Below the pieces are notes generated by a model. It did no database searches. It worked only from the letters and a program-made list of their open reading frames with translations, and was not told where the DNA came from. Shown one piece after another: positions 1-11,890 of a stretch of DNA of 64,000 bases. Position numbers and translations under genes: made by a program. The DNA lies in assembly GCA_022749755.1 (NCBI GenBank), contig CM040446.1, positions 6,068,966-6,132,965 on the forward strand, read 5' to 3'. Position 1 is the first letter of the stretch. The number at the start of each line of letters is the position of its first letter. Source of the stretch: Azadirachta indica. Its lineage: Eukaryota; Streptophyta; Magnoliopsida; Sapindales; Meliaceae.

Positions 1-1024
1 GAAAGTGGATTTGAACGAGGATATTAGAGTTTATAGTTGTGTATTTTGAGTAAAACAGTGGGGATGAGTTGGCAAAAATAATTTACAATTATTTAAAATA
101 AAATAATATAAAATATTAAATTTATTGTAAAATTATATGTGTCGATTTAGATAAATCAGAACAAATTTTGCATCTTGTCAAGTCTTACTTTAATTTTATC
201 ATTTCAAAGTCTAGTCTTACCTCTCAAAAAATGATTTTAAAGTAAACTCAAAAAATGATTTTAATTAATATTAAGGATGTATTGAGACAATTTTAAAACT
301 TTATAGGGTATCAGCTAATTATCTCATATCATAGGAGGTCCAAGGAATTCTACCATTTTTAGTCTAGCTATTACATTGATACAATTTAAATGAAGTAATT
401 GAAATGTTACGGAGTAAAATGACATTGGCTGAAACAAAGGAATTATGTGAAACAAATAGTGAATATTAGGTGTATTTGAGACACAAATGTCAAATGAGTC
501 AACGAAAACCCAAATTTAGCTAAAGGTTGGGGATGAATTAAATTAAATAAAATTTTATTCTTAGCCCGAATTTAGGATTGTCGTGGCTTGTAAACTAATT
601 AGGGTTTACTATGCTCAAAAAATAATCAAAGCGTTAGAAAAAATACGTGATTATTCTATTTTAATAAAGTAATAAAACTTTTCATTAAATTTTATCATGA
701 TCAAAATAAATCTAGTCAGAATCATCAATCGATAATCATAACAGATATTGATTAATTAATTTGGTGCATGTTATGGAGCCTATATACAAAAGGTGTTCAG
801 ACATACTTTTATGTAAAATATTTTATAATGAATTTTGATATATCATCAAATTACTGCAGATGGATTAATTTTGAAGAGAAAGAAATGTTGCTTGGTATTC
901 TTCAAAGCAAATCTAGGTCGCATCTTTGATTTGAGATGGTACTCCGAAGCACGTTGTTTATAAATTGTCCACATAATCATATATACTTTAATTTCATAAT
1001 CAGTCTTGATTCTATAGTCTTGAT

Positions 1025-1096
1025 TCTATTAACCCAAAGTCTCTTATACGCAGTTTTAACTCTATTAACCCAAAGTCTCTTATACGCAGTTTTAAC
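1025..1096. repeat. 36-bp tandem duplication private to unit 1
   Basis: Two identical 36-bp copies lie back to back (1,025-1,060 and 1,061-1,096), each starting TCTATTAACCC and ending CAGTTTTAAC. The corresponding places in units 2, 3 and 4 have one copy, so the duplication arose after unit 1 split from the rest, probably by slippage. Confidence 0.85.
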
Positions 1097-1116
1097 TCTT
1101 TTTCTTTGATGACAAT

Positions 1117-1578
1117 TGTTATACCCAAAATTGTTGATTAATGGGCTTGAGCCCGTAACTAAAAAGCATAGATGTTTTAACCCTTAATAAAGAAAATTGA
1201 AAATCCAAGTTTATGGAAAAATAATTAAAAATATATATATGGCAAAATTATAAGAAATGGTGAGGAATGTTATGTGCTATTTACATATTTGACACTTGTC
1301 AAAAGAAATTTTAAACTTTACCAAATCAATGAATGAATATAAAAGCTAAAATTTTTACTTTGAAGGTAAGGAAAAACTTGAAAACATCAAGAAAAAACTC
1401 TCTTTGATCTCAGAGTCTCTCTCTAATTATATTTTTTGGCAATTGACTTGATCTCCAAGGGCGTGTATAGGAAAATAATTAGCGTCCCTAACCGCATTTT
1501 GTTTTGCAAGAAAAAGTGAGACTATCACCGTTTAAAGTTTAATATATAAACAGAGTATTCACGTCATTAAATTGGGCA
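1117..1578 (+). mobile_element. Gypsy-type LTR-like remnant, unit 1
   Basis: Starts TGTTATACCC. It then has a TATA-like GAATATAAAAGC, a pyrimidine-rich leader with CTCAGAGTCTCTCTCT, and GACTTGATCTCCAAGGGCG followed by GCGTCCCTAACC. This order (TATA, CT-rich leader, GACTTGA...GGAGGG stretch) is familiar from plant Ty3-gypsy LTRs. No internal region or primer site follows, so it would be a solo LTR or a truncated end. The same block is in all four units, so it predates the duplications. The right boundary (TTGGGCA) is a guess. Confidence 0.35.
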
Positions 1579-3571
1579 AAAATTGCATCAATAGAAATGA
1601 CAGTTACACTTGCTTCAATTATTATATAAATGAAAGTAGCCACAATAAGCCATATCAAGATAAATTAGTTGATGACGAATTTGATGATCCATATATGCAA
1701 TTAATAAAATAAATTACAAGAATGTTTCCAATAGAATTAGAATTTATAAGATATAAGATATAATTAATTTTTTTTTTAAAACAATAACGTTATAATAGAA
1801 AAATTTAGAATGCAATCGTGGATAATTATAATAAGAAATTATTTACAAGTAGCCCTTTCTTTACTTATAAAATCTGCCATAAGGTCGAAGCAGATTATGA
1901 AACAACCAGCTTATATTTTTCTTAATTACCAACTACAAATTTAATTAAAAATTCTAAAATAAGCTGCTTATTGGCTTTTCTATAGCCACTGCGAACGAAA
2001 GTCGTCCTTAGGTTGCACTGCATATATATTTGGGTTAATTATATTATCGTATTCTCGCTAGTTAGACTTTTGTTCAATTGATGGGAGAAAATAAATTAAT
2101 CACATTTCTCCGGGTTCTAATGTTGCTAGTATTTGAATGACAATTTTTCGTATACCATATGAAAAGATTTTAGTAATTAATCTAATTAATACATAATAAT
2201 TTCTCACGTGAATCTAATTAATGATGTTTACTAGTAGTCTTTGTCGCATAAGTCTAATTAATTTATTTTAAAATTAAATTTAAGTTGGAGGCAATTTATT
2301 ATATTATTTTAGTGGTATATAAATTTTAAAATATTTTGCCATTTTAAATGACTAGAAACGTTCCTTTATTATATTAATTCTTTTCTTTAAAGATAATATA
2401 GAAGTCAGCATTGAAAATTTGGAGTTAGGTTTTATGTGAAGTTATACACGTTAAGTAAGAAAAACTGTTTCTAATGCTGGAAACATTAAATGAATTTGAA
2501 TGCTCTCGAAACAATAAAAATTATTAAGGTTGGACTTTAGGCGTTATTTAAACATGTATTCACATCATCAATTCTCGTAACTTAAAAGATTAGTAAACTG
2601 AATTGCCAAATTAAATACTTAAGGAATTTTTAAGGGATTAGATGGGTGAGAAACATACCTTGCGAAAAAACAAATTTTTGCTCTTATTATTTCTCAAATT
2701 AAAGACTATTTAAGAGCCTTCAACATATCTCATATCATCTAAACTACAAACCAAATAATATTTAAATATTCAAATGTTAATTTGCAGACCTACTCATACA
2801 TTAAATAGGGAAATAGTTACCAACAAAGTTTAAATATGCATACTTTCTTGATTGCAAACTGGTATAATGTTTATTATTCTGTTATATGTTATTCCTTTCA
2901 TGCCTTAAATATTTAATTGTTTGCTTCAAATAACATTTTGAAATTAAATATATCAATTTATTACTTATGTTAGGATATGTTTATTGTTGAATCTTATTTA
3001 AGTTTAAAATTAAAGTTAGAAAAGGGTTCGTTAATGCAAACTTTTAATAAAGTTTACTCACTTTTATTGCTAATATTTGTTGTTTTTTTTTTTGAAACAA
3101 TTACAACTTCAAAACTACAAACATCAATTTTAAACTAATGTGCAGAGATATTTCATAATCCATTCCTCTTCAAATTTAGTAGATATTAAAGAAATAGTGA
3201 ATTAGTTAAAAATTAATAGACATTATATTAAACTGAGCTGAACTACGTGTTGTTTCGCAAAACCCTGTTTGAAATCTAATTGTATATATTCTTATACTAA
3301 AAAAAAGACAAAAAAATAAAGTTTTGAGTTGCATGCTGCAAAAAAGGGGTCAACATTTATTTATTAATTCATCTTTAAAGACCAGTCCATCCTTTCGACA
3401 CAAAATGAAGGAAAACAGAACCTATTCATGAATATTTATTGCTTTATTGCAAGAGATGCCATTTTAACGATTTAATACAAGAGATTTTGAAAACAAAATA
3501 ATGTTATTAGAACTGCTACGGCCTTAATTTATTATAATAAATATTTCAAGACAAGTAACTCCGTCTGACGT

Positions 3572-3580
3572 TCTATAAAT
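3572..3580 (+). promoter_or_regulatory. TATA box of ECA1-like copy 1
   Basis: TCTATAAAT lies about 90 bp before the ATG at 3,663 and is identical in units 1, 2 and 4. It is the best core-promoter candidate; the leader between it and the ATG is conserved as well. Confidence 0.6.
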
Positions 3581-3662
3581 TCCAAACAAATTTCATCTTC
3601 AGAATCACAAATTAAACACATCCCTCCGGTTCATAGAATACTTACAGCAAAATAGTTTTCTG

Positions 3663-4320
3663 ATGGCGAAAATATCATCATCAAATACAGGTTCTATGAT
3701 GTTGGTTGTGGCTTGTATAGCAATATTGGTCTCAACTGGACTAGCCCAGTTCAAGCCAGCACCACCATTCATCCAAATTCCAGGCTTATTACCACATATA
3801 GAAGGCGCTGATAAATGCTGGGAATCCCTTAGAAGCATTCCAGGTTGCTTCAGGGAGATTAACGAGTCACTTTCCCATGGCCAAATTGGAAAGATTGGTC
3901 CCGTCTGTTGCAGCGCCATTAATCAAGTCAATGACAGTTGCTGGCCTAAGATGTTCCCATTAAATCCATTTTTTTCCTCCTCCACTGCTGAAGAATTTCT
4001 GTGCTGCACCTTCACCTCAAGCAGCAGCTGGAACAAATGCCCCCGCCAAGGTGCCCTGGCCATTACTGTTAAATGAGACTGAGATTACAGAATGCTGGAA
4101 ATCTATTACAAACACAGAAGGGTGTGCTTTAGAGATTTATAAAGCACTCACCTGTGGCCAAATTTTCAGTGGTATTGGCCCTGCTTGCTGCAAGGTTGTC
4201 ACTGATATCAATGATAAGTGTTGGCCCAAGATGTTCCCATTTAATCCCTTCTTCCCTCCATTGTTGAAAAGCACTTGTGCTAAGGTTGTCGAGTCTACAC
4301 CAGCACCCAAGGCAGTTTGA
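3663..4320 (+). pseudogene. ECA1/prolamin-like two-domain secreted protein, copy 1 (frameshifted)
   Basis: Copy 1 of the cysteine-rich gene. From ATG 3,663 it reads a hydrophobic signal peptide and all of domain 1 up to CWPKMFPLNPFF. A 4-nt net insertion in the T/C-rich stretch near 3,970-3,983 then shifts the frame and gives an unrelated tail ending at 4,076 (137 codons). Domain 2 remains open in the +1 frame to the stop at 4,320. Copy 1 also keeps 39 nt (13 codons) of Ala/Pro-rich linker near 4,021-4,063 that copies 2-4 lack, and it has an extra Cys in domain 2 (ALTCGQ; Ser in the others). The shortened product would keep the signal peptide and five of the six domain-1 cysteines, losing the last. 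An altered but expressed protein cannot be excluded; pseudogene is the simpler reading. Confidence 0.8.
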
Positions 4321-4490
4321 ACAAGGACTAACTCGAATCTTATTAGCTAGAACACATTTTATTTTTATAATTCTTATAGAATTAGAATGGGTTAAGGAAT
4401 TGTCATTATTATTATTACGATTTTTTATTCGTTTAGGAAGATGGTTTTTACTTCCTAGTAGTAATGTAGAATCGTGATTTCATTCCTGAT

Positions 4491-4496
4491 AATAAA
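4491..4496 (+). terminator. Poly(A) signal of copy 1
   Basis: AATAAA within GATAATAAATATA, about 170 bp after the stop. The equivalent AATAAATATGTTC sits at the same place in the other copies. Confidence 0.5.
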
Positions 4497-4539
4497 TATA
4501 TTTAAAGTTGCTATAACTTTGTCATCATTATTGTGAAGA

Positions 4540-4723
4540 GATCGATCCTTATTTCTTGAATATGTTTAGTACAATAGTAGCCTTTATATAGGCTTTACAA
4601 AACAATATATAAGGAAACAAATAATATGTAATTATGTACGATATTTATGGAAAGAAATCAAAGTAATAAAAGGAGAAGGAATCATAGGAAATAAGAAAAA
4701 GTTGTTAATAATATTAACTAACA
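4540..4723 (-). mobile_element. Possible LTR piece of the minus-strand copia remnant
   Basis: Read on the minus strand, this starts TGTTAGTTAATATT and contains a TATA-like CCTATATAAAGGC followed by CTACTATTGTAC, as in a copia LTR. It lies just downstream, in that orientation, of the RT/RNase H remnant. The second LTR is absent and the distal end is lost at the join with unit 1, so the call is tentative. Confidence 0.35.
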
Positions 4724-4729
4724 AAATCA

Positions 4730-5690
4730 AGGAAAAAAAATCATCTTGATTTCATTAATCAATTATCATTAATAGCCCCATTCAAAATAAAGATGGTTTA
4801 GTAAAAATTATTTTGAGTTTAGACACCAGATCACGAAAACGCTAGGATAATAATTTTGGTGAACATATCCACTAATTGGTCCAAAAAAGGATTGAACAGG
4901 GGGTAATGGTGCCTTGAGTATATGTTGACGAATGAAATGACAGTCAACTTCAATATGTTAGGTGCGCTCATGGAAGACATCATTGTGAGCAATCTGAATA
5001 ACACTACTATTGTCACAGGCTAGAGAAGTAGGACCAGAATGATGAACACTTATATCACTGAAAAACCAACTAAGCCAAGTAATCTCCTGAGTAGTATCTA
5101 TAAGAGCACGGTATTCTGTTTTTGTGCTAGATCTTGCAACAACTGTTTGCTTTTGACAACACCAAGAAATAAGAGAGTCACTTAGGAAAATATAAATATC
5201 AGTGATAGAGTGTCGGTCAGTAGGATCACTAGTCCAATCTACATTAGAAAAGGTACATAACTGTAGAGATGAATGGGCAAAGAAGTGAAGCCCATGAATA
5301 AAGTGCTCTTAATATAGCAATGAATATGAAGAACAACTGCATAATGAAGAGAGCGAGGAGCTGAAACGTACTAACTTATAATATGAACAGCACGAGATAT
5401 GTCAAGTCAAGTAACTGTGAGATAAATTAAACTACCAACCAACTGTCGATAAAAGGTGGCATCTTTAAGTGGAACCTCATCAAGAGGCGTGAGTTTGGCA
5501 TTAGGCTTTAAAGGAGTAGAAGCAATTTTATTATTGGTCAACCCAGTTTGAGCAAGGAGATCTAATGCATACTTGGCCTGAGAAAGATAATAGTCATCAG
5601 AGTCAAAAAGTACCTCAAAACCAAGAAAGTAATTAAAATGGTCAAAATCCTTTATCTCAAAATGCTGCTGAAGTGAATGCATTTTTGATT
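4730..5690 (-). pseudogene. Ty1-copia reverse transcriptase / RNase H fragment
   Basis: On the minus strand, 5,682-5,407 reads without a break through the C-terminal part of a copia RT (FDHFNYFLGFEV, YALDLLAQTGL, YRQLVGSLIYLT). Reading on toward 4,740, RNase H-like pieces continue with stops and frameshifts (a KSKQ segment, a SMSAPNILKLTVI segment, then LDQLVDMFTK). The order matches the end of copia pol. Everything upstream (gag, protease, integrase, most of RT) is missing, because the fragment ends where unit 2 begins. It therefore marks the breakpoint between units 1 and 2. Confidence 0.8.
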
Positions 5691-6760
5691 CAATTGAAAG
5701 TGGATTTGAACAAGGATATTAGAGTTTATAGGTTGTGTATTTTGAGTAAAACGGTGGGGATAAGTTGGCAAAAATAATTTACAATTATTTAAAATAAAAT
5801 AATATAAAATATTAAATTTATTGTAAAATTATATGTGTCGATTTAGATAAATCAGAACAAATTTTGCATCTTGTCAAGTCTTACTTTAATTTTATCATTT
5901 CAAAGTCTAGTCTTACCTCTCAAAAAATGATTTTAAAGTAAACTCAAAAAATGATTTTAATTAATATTAAGGATGTATTGAGACAATTTTAAAACTTTAT
6001 AGGGTATCAGCTAATTATCTCATATCATAGGAGGTCCAAGGAATTCTACCATTTTTAGTCTAGCTATTACATTGATACAATTTAAATGAAGCAATTGAAA
6101 TGGTACGGAGTAAAATGACATTGGCTGAAACAAAGGAATTATGTGAAACAAATATTGAATATTAGGTGTATTTGAGACACAAATGTCAAATGAGTCAACA
6201 AAAACCCAAATATAGCTAAAGGTTGGGGATGAATTAAATTAATAAAATTTTATTCTTAGCCTAAATTTAGGATTGTCGTGGCTTGCAAACTAATTAGGGA
6301 TTACTATGCTCAAAAAATAATCAAAGCGTTAGAAAAAATACGTGATTATTCTGTTTTAATAAGGTAATAAAACTTTTCATTAAATTTTATCATGATCAAA
6401 ATAAATCTGTTCAGAATCATCAATCGATAATCATAACAGATAATGATTAATTAATTTGGTGCATGTTATGGAGTTTATATATGAAAAGTGTTCAGACATA
6501 CTTTTATGTAAAATATTTTATAATGAATTTTGATATATCATCAAATTACCGCAGATGGATTAATTTTGAAGAGAAAGAAATTTTGCTTGGTATTCTTCAC
6601 AGCAAATCTAGGTCGCATCTTTGATTTGGGATGGTACTCTGAAGCACGTTGTTTATAAATTGTCCACATAATCATATATGCTTTAATTTCATAATTAATC
6701 TTGATTAATTAACCCGAAGTCTTTTATACGCAGTTTTAACTCTTTTTCTTTGATGAGAAT

Positions 6761-7225
6761 TGCTATACCCAAAATTATTGATTAATGGGCTTGAGCCCGT
6801 AACTAAAAAGCATAGATGTTTTAACCCTTAATAAAGAAACTTCAAAATCGAAGTTTATAAAAAAATAATTAAAAGTACATGTGACAAAATTATAAGACGT
6901 TACGAGGAATGTTACGTGACATCTATGTATTTGACACTTGTTGGAAAAAATTTTAAAACCTTTGTCAGATCAATGAACCAATATAAAAGCTTAAATTTTT
7001 TACTTTAAAGATAAGGAAAAACTCAAAGACATTAGAAAAATATTTTCTCTAAACTCAGAGTCTCTCTTTAATTATGTTTTTTGGTAACTGACTTAATCTC
7101 GGAGGGCTTATATAGAAAAATAATTTGGTGTCCTTGACCACATTTTGTTTTACAAGAAAAAGTGGGACCATATAGTACTTGAAATTTAACATGTAAACAG
7201 AGCATCTACTTCATTAAATTGAGCA
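6761..7225 (+). mobile_element. Gypsy-type LTR-like remnant, unit 2
   Basis: Counterpart of the unit-1 block. It starts TGCTATACCC and keeps the TATA-like AATATAAAAGC, the CTCAGAGTCTCTC leader and GACTTAATCTCGGAGGG. It has more substitutions than the unit-4 copy. Confidence 0.35.
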
Positions 7226-9217
7226 AAAATTGCATCAATAGAAATGACACTTACACTTGCTTCAATTATTATAAAAATGCAAGTAGCCACAATAAGCCAT
7301 ATCAAGATAAATTAGTTCATGACGAATTTGACGAGCTATATATGCAATTAACAAAATAAATTATAAGCATGTTTACAATAGAATTAGAATTTATAAAAAT
7401 ATAAGATATAATTAATTTTTTTTTTAAAACAAAGACGTTATAATAGAAATTTTACAATGCAATCGTAGATAATTATAATAAGAAACTATTTACAAGTAGC
7501 CCTTTCTTTACTCATAAAATCTGCCATAAGGTCGAAGCAGATTATGAACAAACCAGCTTATATTTTTCTTAATTACCAAATAAAAATTTAATTAAAAATT
7601 CTAAAATAAGCTGCTTATTGGCTTCTCTATACCCACTGCGAACGAAAGTCGACCTTGGGTTGCACTGCGTATATATTTGGGTTAATTATATTGTTGTATT
7701 CTCGCTAGTTAGACTTCTGTTTAGTTGATGGGAGAAAATAAATTAATCACATTCGTCCCGGTTCTAATGTTCCTAGAATTTGAATGACAATTTTTTGTAG
7801 ACCATATGAAAAGATTTCAGTAATTAATCTAATTAATATACATAATAATTTCTCACGTGAATCTAATTAATGATGTTTACTAGTAGTCTTTGTCGCATAA
7901 ATCTAATTAATTTATTTTAAAATTAAATTTCAGTTGGAGGCAATTTATTATATTACTTTAGTGGTATATAAATTTTAAAATATTTTGCCATTTTAAATGA
8001 CTAGAAACGTTCCTTTATTATATTAATTCTTTTCCTTAAATGTAATATAGAAGTCAACATTGAAAATTTGGAGTTAGGTTTTATGTGAAGTTATACACGT
8101 TAATTAAGAAAAACTCTTTCTAATGCTGGGAACATTACATGAATTTCCATGCTCTCGAAACAACAAAAATTATTAAGGTTGAACTTTAAGCGTTATTCAA
8201 ACATATATTCACATCATCAATTCTCGTAACTTAAAAGATTAAAAAACTGAATTGCCAAATTAAATACTTAAGGATTTTTTAAGGGATTAGATGGACAAGA
8301 AACATACCTTGCGAAACAACAAATTTTTGCTCTTATTATTTCTCAAATTAAAGACGATTTAAGAGCCTTCAACATATCTCATACCATCTAAACTACAAAC
8401 CAATAAATATTTAAATATTCAAATGTTAATTTGCAGACCTATTCATACATTAGATAGGGAAAATAGCTACCAACAAAGTTTAAAGATACGTACTTTCTTG
8501 ATTGCAAATTGGTATAATGTTTATTATTCTGTTATATGTTATTCCTTTCATGCCTTAAATATTTAATTGTTTGCTTAAAATAATATTTTGGAATTAAATA
8601 TACCAATTTATTACTTATGGTAGGATATGTTTGTTGTTGAATCTTATTTAAGTTTAAAATAAAGTTAAAAAGGCGTTCGTTAGCGCAAACTTTTAATAAA
8701 GTTTGCTCACTTTTATTACTTATAGTTGTTTTTTTTTTTTTTGAAACAATTACAACTTCAAAACAACAAACATCAATTTTAAACTAATGTGCAGAGATAT
8801 TTCATAATCCATTCCTCTTCAAATTTAGTAGATATTAAAGAAATAGTGAATTAGTTAAAAATTAATAGACATTATATTAAGCTGAGCTGAACTTCATGTT
8901 GTTTCACGAAACCCTGTTTGAAATCTAATTGTATATATTCTTATACTGAAAAGACAAAAAAATAAAGTTTTGAGTTGCATGCTGCAAAAAAGGGGGTCAA
9001 CATTTATTTATTAATTCATCTTTGAAGAACAGTCCAGCCTTCTGACACAAAATGAAGGAAAACAAAACCTATTCATTAATATTTTTTACTTTATTGCAAG
9101 AGATGCCATTTTAACGATTTAATAGAAGAGATTTTAAAACAAAATAATGTTCTTAGAAGTGCTACGGCCTTAATTTATTATAATAAATATTTCAAGACAA
9201 GTAACTCCGTCTGACGT

Positions 9218-9226
9218 TCTATAAAT
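9218..9226 (+). promoter_or_regulatory. TATA box of copy 2
   Basis: TCTATAAAT about 90 bp before the ATG at 9,309, identical to copies 1 and 4. The core promoter is therefore still present over a broken gene. Confidence 0.55.
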
Positions 9227-9308
9227 TCCAAACAAATTTCATCTTCAGAATCACAAATTAAACACATCCCTCTAGTTCATACAATACTTACAGCAAAATA
9301 GATTTCCG

Positions 9309-9922
9309 ATGGCGAAAATATTATCACCAAATACAGGTTCTATGATGTTGGTTGTGGTTAGTATAGCAATATTGGTCTCAACTGGACTAGCGCAGTTCAA
9401 GCCAGCACCACCATTCATCCAAATTCCAGGCTTATTACACATATAGAAGGCGCTGATGAATGCTGGGAATCCCTTAGAAGCATTCCAGGTTGCTTCAGAG
9501 AGATTAACGAGTCACTTTCCCACGGCCAAATTGGAAAAATTGGTCCCGTCTGTTGCAGCGCCATTAATCAAGTCAATGACAGTTGCTGGCCTAAGATGTT
9601 CCCATTAAATCCATTTTTCCCTCCACTGCTGAAGAATTTCTGTGCTGCACCCTCAACTCAAGCAGCACTGTTAAATGAGACTGAGATTACAGAATGCTGG
9701 AAACCTATTAGAAAAACAGAAGGGTGTGCTTTAGAGATTTATAAAGCACTCACCAGTGGGCAAATTTTCAGTGGTATTGGCCCTGCTTGCTGCAAGGTTT
9801 TCACTGAAATCAATGACAAGTGTTGGCCCAAGATGTTCCCATTTAATCCCCTCTTCCCTCCATTGTTGAAAACCACCTGTGCTAAGGTTGTCGAAGATAC
9901 ACCGGCACCCAAGGCAGTTTGA
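9309..9922 (+). pseudogene. ECA1/prolamin-like two-domain secreted protein, copy 2 (frameshifted)
   Basis: ATG 9,309 opens a reading frame with the same signal peptide as copy 4. A single-base deletion (TTATTACACAT, where copies 1 and 4 have TTATTACCACAT) brings a stop at 9,444-9,446 after 45 codons, before any domain cysteine. The remaining sequence is open in the shifted frame to the stop at 9,922 and keeps both domains' cysteine pattern. An internal ATG at 9,596 gives 108 codons holding the end of domain 1 and all of domain 2, without a signal peptide. The 13-codon linker of copy 1 is absent, as in copies 3 and 4. The intact second half suggests the lesion is recent. Confidence 0.85.
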
Positions 9923-10054
9923 ACAAGCTCCAATTCCATCCAAGGCCTAACTAGAGCACATCAATTCTATCTTTGTTAGTTTTGTTTTTAGGCGTTATTA
10001 ATTCTTATAGAATTAGAATGGATTAGAAATTAGGAGTATGATCTGATTCTTCAT

Positions 10055-10060
10055 AATAAA
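10055..10060 (+). terminator. Poly(A) signal of copy 2
   Basis: AATAAA in TTCATAATAAATATGTTCGG, the same in copies 3 and 4. Confidence 0.5.
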
Positions 10061-10387
10061 TATGTTCGGTTATGTACAAGAACTTACTTTATCATTAATT
10101 TTGTTCACCATTATTTATTATTAATAATTTAAATAAAAAACTATTTTTAAAAAAACATATATATTTTTTTTTACTATTCTCATACATTATATCAAATATA
10201 TTTTCACCATTTTTAAAAATATTTTAGGTAAAATCTTCTCAAACTTTATGGGAGGTACAATAAAAGTCAATTAAATTAGTCATAATTTATCATAGTCAAT
10301 CAAATATTACAAGAATATATTTCAAAAATTATCTCAGTTTCATTTCCTTTAGTATTTAGTTTTTAATGATATTACAAAATAATATAA

Positions 10388-10415
10388 TATGTATATATAT
10401 ATACACACACATATA
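10388..10415. repeat. AT/AC dinucleotide run, unit 2
   Basis: Alternating TATATATATACACACACATATAT. The same run occurs near 18,178-18,205, and a shorter form near 30,596, so length varies between units. Confidence 0.7.
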
Positions 10416-10639
10416 TGAGAAGAATCAGCAGCCTCTTAGAATTATATGGCTTTTACATCTTTTATTAGCCTTTATATTAAGAATATATGGAGAGTTTAAT
10501 TTTTCCTTTTTAAAACACCCTAAGCCACAGCTCAGTGCAATGTTATTAGATAATAAAAAAGAGAGTATTAATTACAGTGAAGCACAAAAAGGCTCGAACA
10601 AACCAAGAATGGAAAGATTACGTAATTGCCTCTAGGTAA

Positions 10640-11290
10640 TAACAAAGCTCCACAGCGAAAGCAACGGAGGAGAGTCCCACCAACGGAGAGAGGGGCAACT
10701 AACCCTAAATGTGCCATGGAATCTGCAACACTGTTGTTTTCCTATAGGTATGGCTAAAACGAAAATTCAATTTGCTAAGGAGATGCTTATTATTCAACCA
10801 TCGATTTGCAAGTGAACCAGGAGGAGCTAAAGAGTGATCCATCAAGTGTTGAATCACAAGCATAGAATCAGACTCAAGAGAAAGATTATGCCAAAATGAC
10901 TTACATTAACTCTACAAAGAAAGCAGTAGAGTGACCAAAAAAATTGAAACCGCCTAAGAAATTCCAAGAATGATCCCTGAACACTCCTGCGTAAGCTACC
11001 GGACCAAGATTGCCTTTCGCTAGACCATTATAATTGGCCTTAATCCATAAGATAGCCGGGGGGATCGAAATCAAAATATGAACCTTCGAAGCCTTGCCGA
11101 GATACCCAAAATGAACAAATCTTAGACATAGCTTTGCATAGTATCTGATATGTGGTACAACCTTAACCCGTATTGAGTTAAGAGAAGGGGAGACATCCTC
11201 AAATTGAAGTTTATTCCTCGTTTTTCATAATGAATAAAAAGATGGTGAGCCGCTAAAAGGAACAAATGAAAAGGTTGAGGGCTGAAATTG
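10640..11290 (-). pseudogene. LINE-type RNase H fragment, unit 2
   Basis: Read on the minus strand, this is the C-terminal RNase H (RVT_3-like) region of a plant non-LTR retrotransposon, recognisable from the unit-3 copy. It has several frameshifts and has lost about 28 bp near 10,893 (GATTATGCCAAAATGAC) relative to units 3 and 4, so it is the most decayed of the three. It is part of the duplicated segment and was present before duplication. Confidence 0.7.
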
Positions 11291-11299
11291 CAACAAGTA

Positions 11300-11890
11300 A
11301 CAAAATATAATAAATATTTTATTTTATTAATTAAGGTCTTGTAAGTCTATTTTTTTTTTTTGTCTCGTGATTTATAAAATTTCACCCTTATTTTTTCTCT
11401 TCTTTTTTTTCTTATTAGATCATCTTATTTTAGTTGTCACTTATAAGTTAAATACCTTAAAAAAAATTACTATCAACATATTGAAATAAAAATTAATCAT
11501 TTTAATTAATTAGTTTATCTGAAAAAACATTAAAAACTAGTATAATTCATAAATATTCCAACAGGTTATTCAATTCATGAGAATACATATAAAGTTTAGT
11601 TGCAAAATTTCAAATCCTTCAATCCAAAACTTTTGGCTTTTAATTCTGAATTCACAATATACATTTATTTTTGTGCATTTAATTAATGTAAAAAAATTAA
11701 ACAATTCGATTACATACCATATTACTATTGTTAGGGGTGGAGCCACAAATTTTCATAAACTTTTTATTATAACTTATATATTTGAGATCTATTTCTTAGG
11801 TTTTTATACAGCTTGACTCCTATACTTTGACAAGTTGTCAATTTATTCCTTAATTTATCTATTATTTTAAATTATTATCTAATTAGTTTT
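11300..11890. repeat. AT-rich inverted-repeat element, unit 2
   Basis: Block running from AAATATTTTATTTTATTAATTAAGG through TAATTCATAAATATTCC to ATTGTTAGGGGTGGAGCCACAAA. The same block is at about 19,125-19,555 and 31,530-31,905, and an inverted relative lies at 32,760-33,215. No coding capacity is seen. It looks like a non-autonomous element, but I could not define its ends. Confidence 0.45.

Larger units (their letters stand above)
1..4535 (+). repeat. Segmental duplication unit 1 (left end cut by window)
   Basis: First of four head-to-tail copies of one segment. Its opening bases (GAAAGTGGATTTGAAC) recur near 5,696, 14,313 and 21,767, and the copies stay alignable by eye through an AT-rich upstream region, an LTR-like remnant, the gene promoter and the gene. 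Homology to units 2-4 continues to the poly(A) region and fades near 4,535, where a minus-strand copia fragment begins. Unit 1 lacks the LINE-containing downstream part found in the other units. Apart from the features listed separately, 1-1,116 and 1,600-3,570 are AT-rich noncoding DNA in which I see no gene. Confidence 0.85.

Noticed and set aside
4051..4320. Separate gene starting at 4,051
   Set aside because: It is the second half of ECA1-like copy 1 after a 4-nt frameshift; the apparent start is a GTG, not usable as a normal plant start.
9731..9943. 70-codon minus-strand ORF repeated at 17,520-17,732 and 29,936-30,148
   Set aside because: Shadow of domain 2 of the ECA1-like gene in the opposite strand.
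10366..10635. Plus-strand 89-codon ORF, also at 18,176-18,424 and 30,595-30,834
   Set aside because: Starts in an AT/AC microsatellite and runs antisense to the LINE tail; frame differs in unit 4, so not conserved as protein.
11577..11816. 79-codon ORF (also 31,725-31,934)
   Set aside because: Lies inside the AT-rich inverted-repeat element; no motif, and absent as a frame from unit 3.
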